Of a stretch of DNA of 64,000 bases, positions 1-9,544 are shown in pieces. Every line of letters begins with the position of its first letter. Position 1 is the stretch's first letter. Origin of the DNA: Halochromatium roseum (lineage in GTDB: Bacteria > Pseudomonadota > Gammaproteobacteria > Chromatiales > Chromatiaceae); assembly GCF_016653315.1 (NCBI RefSeq), contig NZ_NHSH01000010.1, forward strand, positions 1 through 64,000, written 5' to 3'. Under the pieces are notes generated by a model. It ran no database searches. It worked only from the letters and a program-made list of their open reading frames with translations, and was not told the DNA's origin. The position numbers were made by a program, and so were the translations under genes.

Positions 1-107
1 AACACGTTCAGAAATCGTGCTACTCGCATGGCTGATCAGGTGATCTTGGTCGTTGCAGGGTTGGCCAACCTCAAAAATAACTATGTTTTTCAATGAGAAA
101 ACGATTA

Positions 108-1247
108 TTATTTGGTCACAAGTCTAAAGAGCAGCCCAGAGGGAAGCCCTAACGCAAACATTATCCTTATCAAACCACTCTGATCAGTTAACTGTCTTCC
201 ATGGCGCATAAGCAGCCAGAGTGCAAATGCAACTAACAATAGGCAGCCCAGACCAAGATACGCAAAACCTTCATAATAGCCCGCGATCGGCGGCCGCCAG
301 CCATTCCAAGCCGATGAGACGCCATGAAAAGACTCTGCTTGAAAGAACAACGAGGCACTACCAGGATTCATAAAGCTCAGCATCTCCGCAGAGTAATGTC
401 CAAATCCGTTATAGCCTCTCACTATCAGACCAAAATAAAAATACCCGGCTAGCCAAACAGCAAGCACGACAGCAGCTATTGTTGCGGCGGCTTCCCCGGT
501 GAGCGATAACAGTTTATTCGCCACGCCATTCGCGTACCATCCCTCACGCAATAACCAAAATAGCCAGAATATCCCAGCCATAAAAAACAAGTAAAAATGT
601 ATCAGGACCGCCATCACCAAGAGAGCCAGCCAACCTAGAAAAAGACCACGCCTCTTGCTCTCCGTCTGATCCTGTAGCGTTTTCAGTGAAAGCCACATTG
701 CAATGAAGAGCAACCAGTGGCTAGAAAGCGCTTCATGCCCTAATGCGCCCGGACCGCGCATGGTCACCATTGGCAGGCTGACCACGAGAAGGGCGCCAGC
801 TAGAGCCGTGAAACGAGAACCCCCAATAGCGCGAAGCAAGCCCGCGGCAATCGCGCCGTTGAGCATCAGATTGACCAACATGAGCGGCCCGATGTACTGC
901 AGCGGATCTGGTAGCCAGCGGTGCAGGAGCTTCAGTGGAAGGGCGATCACTGGTATCGAGTCAGTATAGACAATGGATGCGTCTACCAACGATCCGAGGC
1001 GCGGGACAGCCCCCAGAGGCCAGCGCCAAATGTCACGGCGAAACATGTCCCAGCCACTGAAATGCTGCAGGCTGTCGTCTTCAGCCAACAACCACTCAAC
1101 TTCTCGAGGATCAAGGATTGGCCCATAGAGCCAGAATGCCAATAAAAGACCTGGAACCGAGGCTAGGATCAAAACCCAGGGCTCAACCGGAGTTGCCGGC
1201 AATAGGTGGATATTCGTCGCCGAGGGCTTATGAATGAAACGATGCAC
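108..1247 (-). CDS. DUF6311-type polytopic membrane protein, C-terminally truncated
   Basis: Multi-spanning inner-membrane protein resembling DUF6311 proteins, which sit in O-antigen and serotype-conversion clusters and are thought to act as polyprenol-sugar-dependent glycosyltransferases. Visible are an N-terminal hydrophobic segment, the family-like SIVYTDSIPVIALP stretch near residue 95, and at least six further membrane segments. It is a paralogue of the 566-residue protein encoded at 3.5-5.2 kb but stops at 379 residues, just where the paralogue enters its last membrane segments. Past the stop, the +2 frame stays open to the window edge and reads VFSLKNIVIFE, similar to LFALSSLIYAG of the paralogue. 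A frameshift near position 110 is therefore likely, and the gene may be a pseudogene. The start is a GTG. Family assignment is fairly secure; activity is doubtful. Confidence 0.6.
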   Translation of the reverse strand: MHRFIHKPSATNIHLLPATPVEPWVLILASVPGLLLAFWLYGPILDPREVEWLLAEDDSLQHFSGWDMFRRDIWRWPLGAVPRLGSLVDASIVYTDSIPVIALPLKLLHRWLPDPLQYIGPLMLVNLMLNGAIAAGLLRAIGGSRFTALAGALLVVSLPMVTMRGPGALGHEALSSHWLLFIAMWLSLKTLQDQTESKRRGLFLGWLALLVMAVLIHFYLFFMAGIFWLFWLLREGWYANGVANKLLSLTGEAAATIAAVVLAVWLAGYFYFGLIVRGYNGFGHYSAEMLSFMNPGSASLFFQAESFHGVSSAWNGWRPPIAGYYEGFAYLGLGCLLLVAFALWLLMRHGRQLTDQSGLIRIMFALGLPSGLLFRLVTK

Positions 1248-1451
1248 GATGAGATCAGCCAGACGGGCATTGTCAATCTTTGTTTGTACGCAACTGCAAT
1301 CACTGTTGCGGAACTAATCTCGAGAAGGGAGTATAGTAACCAAGCCAACCACGTTGTAACAGCAGTTCGCGGCAGGCATGGCACACCCTTGCCCAGCTAG
1401 CCTGCCTGACTTTCAGGGCAACACCGTCGATGATGAATTGTAACGCGCGGA

Positions 1452-3479
1452 ATGACCGAGATAACCAGCCCGCGGGCGGACCGAACAGACTACATCCCGA
1501 GCATCGACGGCCTCCGCGCGGTGGCCGTGTTGGCGGTGATCCTCTACCACCTAGACCCCCTGCTGCTGCCCGGTGGCTTTAGCGGCGTCGATGTCTTTTT
1601 CGTCATCTCAGGTTACGTCGTCAGCGCCTCCCTTGCACGCGCGCAGGGGTCCGGTTTCATCAACTTTACACTTGGGTTCTATGCGCGGCGCATTCTGCGC
1701 ATCTTTCCAGCGCTGATCGTCTGCCTACTGCTCGTTACCCTGCTCGGCACCGCGCTGATCCCGCAAGCCTGGCTCAGCGACAGCAGCGACAAGACTGGGC
1801 TGTTCGCCTTCTTCGGTATCAGCAACTTCGCGCTAGTCCTGTTCAACGACGGTTACTTCTCGCCACGTGTTGAGTTCAACCCATTTACGCATACCTGGTC
1901 GCTAGGGGTGGAAGAGCAGTTTTACCTCATTTTTCCACTGATCGTCTTTATCTGGCTGCATTTCCGGACGCATCCGCGATGGATCGGTTTCAGTGCCGAG
2001 GCCTTGCTCGCGGTGTTGATGGTCGCATCCCTGACCACTGCTTGGTGGTTGACCCCGCGTCATCCTGATTGGGCCTTCTATCTCCTCCCCAGCCGATTTT
2101 GGGAACTCGCGGCGGGTGGTCTGCTGTTTAAGTTGCATCATCGTGGCGCCCTGTTACCACGGGATGCGATCAGGAGGACATGGCTGTTAGTCGTCGGGCT
2201 TGGACTCATCGGCTTCAGCCTGGGCTGGTCGGACAAGGCCGCGTTTCCGTTCCCATGGGCACTGCCCGCGGTGCTAGGCACGCTGATCACGATCACCGCC
2301 GTGGCCGTATCGAACACGCATGCGACAGCGGCGAGCCCTTGGCTACAGCGGATCATGCAGCAGCCGGTTGCCGTTCACATCGGCAAGACCTCCTACTCGC
2401 TCTATCTCTGGCATTGGCCGGTCTATGTACTGATGCGCTGGACCCTGGGGCTGGAGCCTGGCTGGCGTTGGCTGGTCGCCCTAGGCTTAACCTTTGTCCT
2501 GGCCGAAGCTTCCTATCGATTCGTCGAGCAACCGCTTCGGCGCAATGCCTGGAGCCGCCGGCAACCGCATTGGCAGACCCTTGGCGCCGGTGTCCTGAGC
2601 ATTGGTCTTGCCTGCTTGATCGCCATTCAGATCTTGGATGCCAGACCACGGATCAGTCTCAGCGTAACCCGCGATCAGCAAACTTGGTACCCCTATGCAT
2701 GGCCCACGGACCGCGAGCCGCAAGCAGCGGACTTCAGCAGGCGGCGGCTCTTTGCGATCGGCGACTCACATGCCGGGGCCTATCACACGCTGCTGCAGCA
2801 GCTCGCTGATCACCATGGCGCTCAGCTCTCCATGCTTTTTACCGGTGCCTGCCCGGTGGCGAACCTAATTAGCGATATGGCCACGGCTGGCGCCGGCTGT
2901 TTGACCGAGGTGCAACACAAGCTGCGGCAGATCGAGTCGCAAGCACAGCCTGGGGATATCGTCTTCCTTGCCTCCCTGCGTGTGCTTCGCTTCTCGGATC
3001 AGTTTGGACGCTTCCCGTATGAGCAAGTAATCGCCATCCGCGACTGCGCCGAGGCCGACGCCAAACGCCAGCGCGCGCTCGAAGAGGCTAGCGCTCTCAT
3101 TGAGCGACTACAGGCGCAAGGGCTCCAGGTCATCATTGATGCGCCCAAACCTGTTTTCCTTGCTCCAGCCTTTCGCTGCGCCGATTGGTTCAATCGCCAC
3201 AATCCAATCTGTAAACAGGGCCTAACGATGCCCCGAGTGGAATTGCTCGAACATCGAGCCGCAATAATGCGCTCGCTGAAGACATTACAGATGCGTTTCC
3301 CGGAGCTACACATCTGGGACCCCTTCCCGCTGCTCTGCCCTAGCAAGACCTGCTCAAGCTTCGATGGCGATCAGCCGCTATTTTTCGATGCCGATCATCT
3401 CAGTGCTCATGGTAACCGGGTACTTTACCCGAGCTTTGTCAGCTTAGTCAGCAGACTCTGGTCAATATCCGCACCCTAA
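1452..3479 (+). CDS. O-antigen acyltransferase, OafA/YrhL family with C-terminal SGNH domain
   Basis: Membrane-bound acyltransferase-3 protein of 675 residues that would transfer acyl groups, usually acetyl, to surface polysaccharide. Residues 13-370 are the acyltransferase-3 domain: the hallmark IPSIDGLRAVAVLAVILYH start, FFVISGYV, the WSLGVEEQFYLIFP motif and about ten membrane helices ending in the conserved SYRFVEQPLR. From about residue 430 comes a periplasmic SGNH-hydrolase-like domain with GDSHAG (nucleophile Ser) and a late DADHLS block carrying the Asp-His pair. Length is normal for this two-domain family. A DUF6311 gene follows after about 15 bp on the same strand, suggesting one transcript. 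A decayed copy of the acyltransferase part lies at 8.4-9.5 kb. The acyl group and acceptor sugar cannot be read from sequence. Confidence 0.93.
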   Translation: MTEITSPRADRTDYIPSIDGLRAVAVLAVILYHLDPLLLPGGFSGVDVFFVISGYVVSASLARAQGSGFINFTLGFYARRILRIFPALIVCLLLVTLLGTALIPQAWLSDSSDKTGLFAFFGISNFALVLFNDGYFSPRVEFNPFTHTWSLGVEEQFYLIFPLIVFIWLHFRTHPRWIGFSAEALLAVLMVASLTTAWWLTPRHPDWAFYLLPSRFWELAAGGLLFKLHHRGALLPRDAIRRTWLLVVGLGLIGFSLGWSDKAAFPFPWALPAVLGTLITITAVAVSNTHATAASPWLQRIMQQPVAVHIGKTSYSLYLWHWPVYVLMRWTLGLEPGWRWLVALGLTFVLAEASYRFVEQPLRRNAWSRRQPHWQTLGAGVLSIGLACLIAIQILDARPRISLSVTRDQQTWYPYAWPTDREPQAADFSRRRLFAIGDSHAGAYHTLLQQLADHHGAQLSMLFTGACPVANLISDMATAGAGCLTEVQHKLRQIESQAQPGDIVFLASLRVLRFSDQFGRFPYEQVIAIRDCAEADAKRQRALEEASALIERLQAQGLQVIIDAPKPVFLAPAFRCADWFNRHNPICKQGLTMPRVELLEHRAAIMRSLKTLQMRFPELHIWDPFPLLCPSKTCSSFDGDQPLFFDADHLSAHGNRVLYPSFVSLVSRLWSISAP

Positions 3480-3494
3480 CGAGTAGGCATCTTG

Positions 3495-5192
3495 ATGAAG
3501 ACAAGAAAGCAAGTGTGGCAGGCATCGCTAGGCATCAGGATTATCTTAGTCCTGACATTAGGTATTGCTTACGTTAGCTCGACCCTAGCTCCTGGATTTC
3601 TTTTCGGAGATGGGGCCTACTGGAGTGGCGTGGCATCCGATCGGGCGTCGAACCTAGTCGGCTATCTTTATTACCTCGAAGCCCCATGGCAGTGGCCACC
3701 ATTTCGGCTCGACCAATTATCCTTGCCAGAAGGCACGAGTGTCATCTACAGCGACAGTATTCCCTTGGTATCACTTGTGGCTAAGGCTGCCAATTCCTTC
3801 TATCCGAACGACTTCAATTTTCTTGGATTTTGGATCGGCGCCTGCTATTTGCTCAATGGTATCGCATTTGTATTGCTACTAGACCGCCTTGGCGTAAGCG
3901 ACCCACTGATCTCACTGCTTGGAGCGCTGCTCGCCATGCTCACGCCTGTGCTACTGCAGCGCTGGTATCACGCTGGCCTCAATGCACATTTTCTGATTTT
4001 ACTCTCACTCGCGCTCTATTTCGCGATAGCAACCTCGGATTCTTCACGACGGATTCTCACACTGCAAGTCGCCCTCATGGTGATTGCGTTGTTTATCCAT
4101 CCCTACATCATGGCGATCGTCTTTTCAATCTTCTTCGCCACGGTGCTAAAGGCTGCTTGGATAGGCAAGCTCTCCTGGCAGTCCGCTGCCCCATGGGTAA
4201 TGTTTGGCGGCATGGGAGTGGTTCTTATTGCGCTCGCAACGGGGTTTATAGAACCTGGCATGTCACCCGAGGCTGCGGGATTCAGTCACTTCTCTACGAA
4301 CCTTTTGAGCTTCATACAGTCGCTGCAAAGCGGACTTAGACCATCCGCCTGGGAGCTTGCCGAGCGCGCAGCATTAGAGCAAAACACCTGGGTGTTTTTT
4401 GGACAGAGTTATCCAGACGCCACCGGCGGACAGTACGAAGGCGCGGCTTATTTGGGGGCGGGCGTCATGATGCTCGCAGTGATCATAATGCTACTCCTGC
4501 GTAGGGATGCACTGCGCCAGGTCGCGCGTCAATGGCCACTCGTTCTGGTCACCCTTGCTCTGTTGCTGTTTGCACTGAGCAGCCTGATCTATGCCGGTAA
4601 TCACTTGCTAGTCCAGTTCGAGCTTCCCGCCTGGACGCGCCCATTAACCAACAGCTTTCGAGCCAGTGGGCGATTTAGCTGGCTGTTCGTGTATGTGCTG
4701 CTTGTCTTCGTGGTTGTCAACACAGCCCGTCGTTTCCAGGCTAACACCGCTGCCGCCATGCTCATGGTCGCGGTGACGCTCCAGTGGATCGATACGGCAG
4801 CGCTGCGACAAGTAATTTGGCTCTCATCCAACCTTCCTGAGCACGCGGGACTGGATGCTAGCTTCTGGCAAGAGACCCTAAAGGAGGCAGAAATGCTTTA
4901 TCTAGCACCCTCCTACGCTTGTGGCGACAGCGGATTGAGAAGCCCAAAAATCCAACTCCATGTTCTCGCCGCACACTTGGGCCCAATACCCATCAATAGT
5001 GCCTATGTGGCTCGGGACAAAAAGGATTGCGAAGCGGAGATTAAACACTTGCAGCAATTTGGCCTAGAGTCGGGAGTAGTCTATGCCTTTTTTGACGATT
5101 TTAGAGCAAGGCCAGCACTCGTTGAATTCGTTCAAGCTCAGGGCGCTAACTGCCAACCCTTTCGCCGCGGGGTGATGTGTCGCCACGACTGA
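3495..5192 (+). CDS. DUF6311-type polytopic membrane protein (GtrC-like candidate)
   Basis: Predicted inner-membrane protein of 565 residues with about ten to twelve hydrophobic segments and a C-terminal extracytoplasmic tail of about 100 residues. Family signs are the SVIYSDSIPLVSL block near residue 77, the LNGIAFVLLLDRLG segment, and RWYHAGLNAHFLI. DUF6311 proteins resemble GT-C-fold transferases that use undecaprenyl-linked sugars. A GtrA flippase and a GtrB-like transferase are encoded immediately downstream on the other strand, so this protein is a good candidate for the strain-specific third component of a Gtr system. That role is inference. ATG at 3495 is preferred over the TTG one codon earlier; no strong Shine-Dalgarno sequence is seen. 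The gene lies about 15 bp behind the acyltransferase. Confidence 0.82.
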   Translation: MKTRKQVWQASLGIRIILVLTLGIAYVSSTLAPGFLFGDGAYWSGVASDRASNLVGYLYYLEAPWQWPPFRLDQLSLPEGTSVIYSDSIPLVSLVAKAANSFYPNDFNFLGFWIGACYLLNGIAFVLLLDRLGVSDPLISLLGALLAMLTPVLLQRWYHAGLNAHFLILLSLALYFAIATSDSSRRILTLQVALMVIALFIHPYIMAIVFSIFFATVLKAAWIGKLSWQSAAPWVMFGGMGVVLIALATGFIEPGMSPEAAGFSHFSTNLLSFIQSLQSGLRPSAWELAERAALEQNTWVFFGQSYPDATGGQYEGAAYLGAGVMMLAVIIMLLLRRDALRQVARQWPLVLVTLALLLFALSSLIYAGNHLLVQFELPAWTRPLTNSFRASGRFSWLFVYVLLVFVVVNTARRFQANTAAAMLMVAVTLQWIDTAALRQVIWLSSNLPEHAGLDASFWQETLKEAEMLYLAPSYACGDSGLRSPKIQLHVLAAHLGPIPINSAYVARDKKDCEAEIKHLQQFGLESGVVYAFFDDFRARPALVEFVQAQGANCQPFRRGVMCRHD

Positions 5193-5260
5193 TAACATCT
5201 TTATTATCGATCGGCATGACCTAAATAATCATGGCTCTGCTGCTATTGCCCGAATGCCTC

Positions 5261-5671
5261 CTAGTCAGGCACTTGGCGATGTGGCCGACGGAAGGCCCAA
5301 TAGCGGCTCGCCAGATACGAGACCGGCGGTACGACTACCGCCGCCGATAGCGCCGCCCATTGCGGCTGCATTCCACCCCACAGTAAAACACCAAGCAACA
5401 ACGTGTTAATTATGAAAGCCATACCAGAGATGAAAAAAAACCTAGCCATACTATCCCAGACTGGAGTATTCGCCTTGAAGGTCCAAAGATAGTTGCCAGC
5501 AAACGAGATCCAAAACGCCGAGAGATAGGCCAAGGTATTCGCTATCAGCGGCAGCATGCCAGCATGACGAATCAACACCAGCGCAACCAAGATGTGTGTT
5601 GTCGTCGCCGACACGCCTACAATCCCGAACTGAACAATGCGCCAGAATTCCGCGAGCACGGAGGGCTTCAT
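5261..5671 (-). CDS. gtrA: GtrA family membrane protein (bactoprenol-sugar flippase)
   Basis: Small membrane protein of 136 residues with four predicted helices, matching GtrA. GtrA proteins are thought to flip undecaprenyl-phosphate-linked glucose made by GtrB to the periplasmic side, where a type-specific transferase adds it to O-antigen. Typical features are the FGIVGVSATTTHILVA first helix, the conserved SFAGNYLWTF block in the second, and a final helix ending in ASRYWAF. It is the last gene of a minus-strand run gtrB-like, methyltransferase, gtrA, with 32 bp between the methyltransferase stop and its ATG. The methyltransferase between gtrB and gtrA is unusual for classical gtr operons and hints at a methylated product. 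Confidence 0.9.
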   Translation of the reverse strand: MKPSVLAEFWRIVQFGIVGVSATTTHILVALVLIRHAGMLPLIANTLAYLSAFWISFAGNYLWTFKANTPVWDSMARFFFISGMAFIINTLLLGVLLWGGMQPQWAALSAAVVVPPVSYLASRYWAFRRPHRQVPD

Positions 5672-5703
5672 GGCGCTGCGGCAGGCTCCAGGGACGGCAA
5701 CCG

Positions 5704-6462
5704 TTAACGCTTTACCGCGAGACAGAAAATCGTAAGCCCAAACGCCCGATTGATCTGAAAAAAGGGAAGCTCCGCGGCGCAGATTCCGGCAAGGATTGTA
5801 TTAAGAAACGGGCTGTGCTGTTTGAGTTGTGAGCGCGGCTGACGTTCGACCTTGCTGGTCAGTCGCTGCGCGGCCCGCGTTGCTGCTGCAATGGGAAAGA
5901 CGCTAGCGAAAAAAAACGCGCTGCGTTCAATCTCAAGTCCCGCGGCTTTTACCACCGACTCTAATTGTTTCAGCCCATAGCGTCGCTTATGCTCAAGAAA
6001 GATGTCATGACCACTCCAGAGAAAACCGAACGCGGGAACAGAAATGAGAAATCGGGTTCCAGCGGACAACCGCTTAACGTACCACTGCAATAGAGCAATA
6101 TCGTTATCAACATGCTCCAATACATCCATCATCAAAACCAAGTCTCCAGCATTGAAATCCATCCGCCGACGATAATGCACCGTCTTGCCCGCCACGACCT
6201 CTTCCAAGTCCGAGCGATAACCGGTATCGATACACCATGCCTCGTGCCCTTGACCACGGCGAAGTAAATACTGAGAAAAAAAACCCGAGCCGGCACCAAC
6301 ATCGACGATCGATGAAGCACGACGAGAACCCAACATACGCTCCATGGCAGCCGCCTTGGCACTGTAGTACCAGTGAGACTCCACATCGCGGCCAAGAATT
6401 GCAAGTTCCTTGATGTCCAATCTCAACCACCGGAATCGTAGATCCGTCGTACCAAGTAGCAC
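5704..6462 (-). CDS. class I SAM-dependent methyltransferase (UbiG/Methyltransf_11-like)
   Basis: Soluble methyltransferase of up to 252 residues. Motif I is VDVGAGSGFFSQYLL (SAM binding) and the motif around LVLMMDVLEHVDND corresponds to the post-motif region seen in UbiG-like and sugar methyltransferases. The C-terminal 60 residues contain a hydrophobic stretch and a basic region, as in many lipid-linked-sugar methyltransferases. The longest frame overlaps the upstream glycosyltransferase by 40 bp; a TTG at 6426 overlaps the glycosyltransferase stop by 4 bp (TTGA) behind a GGTGG and gives a protein that begins just before the conserved DIKELAILG. I think that is the more likely start. Position between gtrB-like and gtrA genes suggests it methylates the same lipid-linked sugar; substrate not known. 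Confidence 0.85.
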   Translation of the reverse strand: MLLGTTDLRFRWLRLDIKELAILGRDVESHWYYSAKAAAMERMLGSRRASSIVDVGAGSGFFSQYLLRRGQGHEAWCIDTGYRSDLEEVVAGKTVHYRRRMDFNAGDLVLMMDVLEHVDNDIALLQWYVKRLSAGTRFLISVPAFGFLWSGHDIFLEHKRRYGLKQLESVVKAAGLEIERSAFFFASVFPIAAATRAAQRLTSKVERQPRSQLKQHSPFLNTILAGICAAELPFFQINRAFGLTIFCLAVKR

Positions 6463-7418
6463 GGACGGCGCTTAGACTCAAGATATGCGCGTCCGAGATA
6501 TTCGCCAACGATGCCAATTCCGATTAACTGCAGCCCACCCAGAAACGTCACGGCAACGAATACCGAGGCGTAGCCAGGCAGATCTACTCCATGCACAAGC
6601 ACTTGCATCGCGATAAACGCCCCATACAACAGTGATGCGACAGCGACGACCCCTCCTAAATAGGTCCAGATTCGCAGTGGCGCAGTGCTAAAGCTAGTCA
6701 GCCCCTCTAGCGCCAGATTCCATAGCCGCCAGCCATTGAACTTACTCGTCCCACTGATCCGCGGCGGTCGTACATAATCGATAAAGGTCGTACGGAATCC
6801 TACCCAGGCAAATAAACCTTTCATAAAACGCCGCGACTCCGGAAGATCACCGAGCGCATCGACTACCATCCGATCCATGAGCCGAAAATCGCCGGCATTC
6901 TCTGGTAATTTTGGCTCCGCGATCCAGTTATGAATACGATAGAACCAAGTCGCCGATTGCCGCTTTGTCCAGGAGTCGGAGCCGCGATGGCTGCGGCGCG
7001 CGATCACCACATCAAATCCCTGCCGCCAGTGCGTGATCATCTCGAAGATTAATTCAGGAGGATCTTGAAGATCGACATCGATGGGGACCAAGACCCGTCC
7101 CGTCGCCGCGTCCAGACCCGCGCTCAGAGCCGACTCCTTACCAAAGTGTCTGGCCAGGTCGACGATCCGGATGCGACCATCTTGGCGTTGACGCGACAAC
7201 AGCCGAGTCAATGTGTCATCACAACTGCCATCATTAACAAAGATCAGCTCGAGCTGGAGATCCGACGCATCCGCGAACATGAGGCTCACTCGGTCTACAA
7301 AGATGTCGACCGTGTCCTCTTCGTTGTAAACTGGAACAATCAACGACAAGTTCAGGACTGGGCATTGCGACAGATCGCGACATGCCTCTTCCGACAAGAG
7401 CAGTTGCGGAGACTTCAT
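6423..7418 (-). CDS. gtrB: GtrB-like polyprenyl-phosphate glycosyltransferase (GT2)
   Basis: Inner-membrane glycosyltransferase of 331 residues that would make undecaprenyl-phosphate-sugar from a UDP-sugar. The GT-A domain has LSLIVPVYNEEDTVD at residue 24, FVNDGSCDDT, and the DXD-like DVDLQDPPELI at about residue 115. The typical acidic/aromatic block YRIHNWIAEPKLPENAGDFRL follows. Two C-terminal helices (about 245-270 and 280-310) match GtrB/DPM1-type enzymes. It is the first gene of the minus-strand gtrB / methyltransferase / gtrA run. No good Shine-Dalgarno sequence precedes the ATG; the upstream 85 bp are AT-rich and may hold the promoter. Confidence 0.9.
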   Translation of the reverse strand: MKSPQLLLSEEACRDLSQCPVLNLSLIVPVYNEEDTVDIFVDRVSLMFADASDLQLELIFVNDGSCDDTLTRLLSRQRQDGRIRIVDLARHFGKESALSAGLDAATGRVLVPIDVDLQDPPELIFEMITHWRQGFDVVIARRSHRGSDSWTKRQSATWFYRIHNWIAEPKLPENAGDFRLMDRMVVDALGDLPESRRFMKGLFAWVGFRTTFIDYVRPPRISGTSKFNGWRLWNLALEGLTSFSTAPLRIWTYLGGVVAVASLLYGAFIAMQVLVHGVDLPGYASVFVAVTFLGGLQLIGIGIVGEYLGRAYLESKRRPCYLVRRIYDSGG

Positions 7419-7504
7419 ACGACGAAAATTTTAACAAGAGACGAGGTCGCGGCGGCTAGAGGCTTCCTGCTGTTGCGGAAATTAACAGCACGCATAATAT
7501 TGAC

Positions 7505-8290
7505 TCACCTTAATTTGCAGTGGGTTTCAAGTTCACGATAGACACCGTCCCAAAGCCGTGCCTGAAAATCCGCCGCCTTGTCCCGTGGCACCAGGTAGTA
7601 GTCCCAGTAGAAGCGATCGACTACGTTATCCCACTGCTCGCGATCAAAAGGATTCCCAAACAGATCGCAGACACGATAACCAAGCGCGGTCGCCGTCTCG
7701 TATAGCGTCATCCGGTCATGACCATAGGCGACATAGGAAGACAGGCCGTACTCAACCGAGATAACCGGCTGGTGGCGCGCAAGTGTTCGCGTTGCGCCGC
7801 GCAGAATGTCAATCTCGGCGCCCTCGGTGTCGATTTTGATATAGTCGATGTGCTCGCCGAGTTGTGCGCTGAGGGCGTCGAGGGTGCTGACCTCCACGGA
7901 GATGCTCCGCAGGCGTTTGCCAGCCGGGTTGTTATAGAGTCGCTCGCGTAGGCCGGACTCTTCAGGGGCCGCCTGATTGATGATGAAATCTTGCCGACCC
8001 GACTCGCTCGAAAGCGCGAACGGCAACACCCGCACCCGCGGATGAGGCGCAAACCGGCGCTGGAGCTGCTGGTACTGGCGCGGCAACGGCTCAAAGAGCG
8101 TCACCTGACGACAGCCGATCTCATCGACGAAAACCCGCGCATGGCGCCCGGCATGCCCGCCCACATCGATCACGCAGCTCTCGGGGGTGAGAAAACGGCG
8201 ATAGCCGCGCTCGAGCACGCATTCCCAATCGAAGGCAAAGGGCTTCAATGAGCGCTGCTCGAACTCGATGATGACGTCAAGCGGTAACAT
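7505..8290 (-). CDS. FkbM family methyltransferase
   Basis: Methyltransferase of the FkbM family, enzymes that O-methylate sugars and other secondary products using S-adenosylmethionine. The SAM-binding part runs from CVIDVGGHAGRHARVFVDEIG through LFEPLPRQYQQL; the family hallmark IDYIKIDTEGAEIDILRG is at about residue 180 of the longer frame, followed by VISVEYGL. The longest frame begins at 8374 (289 residues), but that overlaps the start of the neighbouring divergent acyltransferase relic. The ATG at 8290 (MLPLDVIIEFEQRS) sits at the usual distance from the SAM motif and is preferred, giving 261 residues. The gene stands between the gtr run and the acyltransferase relic, so a surface-sugar substrate is likely but not proven. 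Confidence 0.85.
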   Translation of the reverse strand: MLPLDVIIEFEQRSLKPFAFDWECVLERGYRRFLTPESCVIDVGGHAGRHARVFVDEIGCRQVTLFEPLPRQYQQLQRRFAPHPRVRVLPFALSSESGRQDFIINQAAPEESGLRERLYNNPAGKRLRSISVEVSTLDALSAQLGEHIDYIKIDTEGAEIDILRGATRTLARHQPVISVEYGLSSYVAYGHDRMTLYETATALGYRVCDLFGNPFDREQWDNVVDRFYWDYYLVPRDKAADFQARLWDGVYRELETHCKLR

Positions 8291-8372
8291 CCAGGCGCCC
8301 CGTCTTAAGGATCGGAAAACAGTGACGCACCCGACCAAGACATCAGGGCCGAGCGATCTGTGCCAGCATAGC

Positions 8373-9460
8373 ATGATGCATTACATCCCAAGCATTGACG
8401 GACTCCGCGCATTGGCGGTCCTTGCGGTGATGCTCTACCACCTCGATCCGCGGCTTCTGCCTGGTGGCTTACCGGCGTCGAGATCTTTTTTTGTCATCTC
8501 CGGCTATGTTGTCAGCGCGTCCTTGGCACGGGATTGGTCACAGCGCCCGGCGCAGCACTAGGGAGAGTTCGCGCTGACTTCTACGCGCGGCGCATCCTGC
8601 GCATCTTCCCAGCGCTGATCGTCTGCCTGCTGCTCGCGACCCTGCTCAGCACCGCGCTGATCCCACAAGCCTGGCTCAGCGACAGTAGCGACAAGACCGG
8701 CCTGTTTGCCTTCTTTGGCATCAGCAACATCGCGCTAGTCTGGTTCAACGACGGCTACTTCTCGCCGCATGTCGAGTTCAACCCGTTCACGCATACCTGG
8801 TCGCTGGGGGTCGAGGAGCAGTTTTATCTGATTTTTCCACTGATCGTCTTCGTCTGGCTGCATTTCCGCACAAGGCCGGGGTGGGTTGGCTTCAGCGCCG
8901 AGGCCTTGCTCGCGGGGCTGATGGTCATCTCATTGGCCATTGCCTGGTGGGTGCACCACGCCATCCCGATTAGGGCTTCTATCTACTGCCGAGCCGATTT
9001 TGGGAACTCGCCGGGGGGGCTGCTGTTCAAGCTCATCATCGAGGCGCCCTGTTGCCACGCGGTACCGGCTCGCGCACAGGGCTGCTGCTCATCGGCCTTG
9101 GATTGATCGGGCTCAGTCTAGGCTGGTCTGACAAGACCGCATTTCCATACCCTTGGGCCATTCCAGCGGTGTTAGGGACCCTGCTGACCATCGCCGCCGT
9201 CGCGTCATCTAGCGCCGTCGCGGCATCGACTGAACGCGGGGCCGCGTCCAGTCCCTGGCCGCAGCGGCTGTTGGAGCACCCGCTTGCCCTGCACATCGGC
9301 AAAACCTCCTACTCGCTCTATCTCTGGCATTGGCCGATCTATGTATTGATGCGGTGGACCCTTGGGCTCGAGCCCGGCTAGCAGTGGTTGCTGGCCGTCG
9401 GTTTGACCTTTCTGCTGGCCGAGGCCTCGTATCGGTTTGTTGAGCGACCGGTTCTGCTCA
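8373..9460 (+). pseudogene. decayed duplicate of the OafA-like acyltransferase gene
   Basis: About 1.1 kb that matches the acyltransferase half of the intact gene at 1.45-3.48 kb at roughly nine in ten bases by eye. It starts ATGATG at 8373 with MMHYIPSIDGLRA. Damage visible: a compensating -1/+1 pair around 8467-8490 that scrambles GFSGVDV; a frame break between 8535 and 8570; a -1 shift around 8950-8990; another near 9050; and a TGG-to-TAG nonsense change at 9380 where the intact gene encodes the Trp of PGWRW. Homology fades near 9460, so the SGNH half is missing. Four separate reading-frame defects mean it cannot encode a working enzyme. Confidence 0.93.
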
Positions 9461-9544
9461 ACACTGGCACCACCCTGGTATTGGCAGCAAGAAGTGGCGG
9501 TCCGTTAGGGCAGCCGTGCAAAATAAGCCGATCAACCTAGGCCA

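Noticed and set aside
1248-1451. TATAGT as -10 of a promoter for the acyltransferase gene
   Set aside because: The only fair -35 match lies 20 bases upstream, outside normal spacing.
108-8290. Gtr-type cluster considered as prophage-borne
   Set aside because: No integrase, structural phage gene, tRNA or att-like direct repeat is visible around it.
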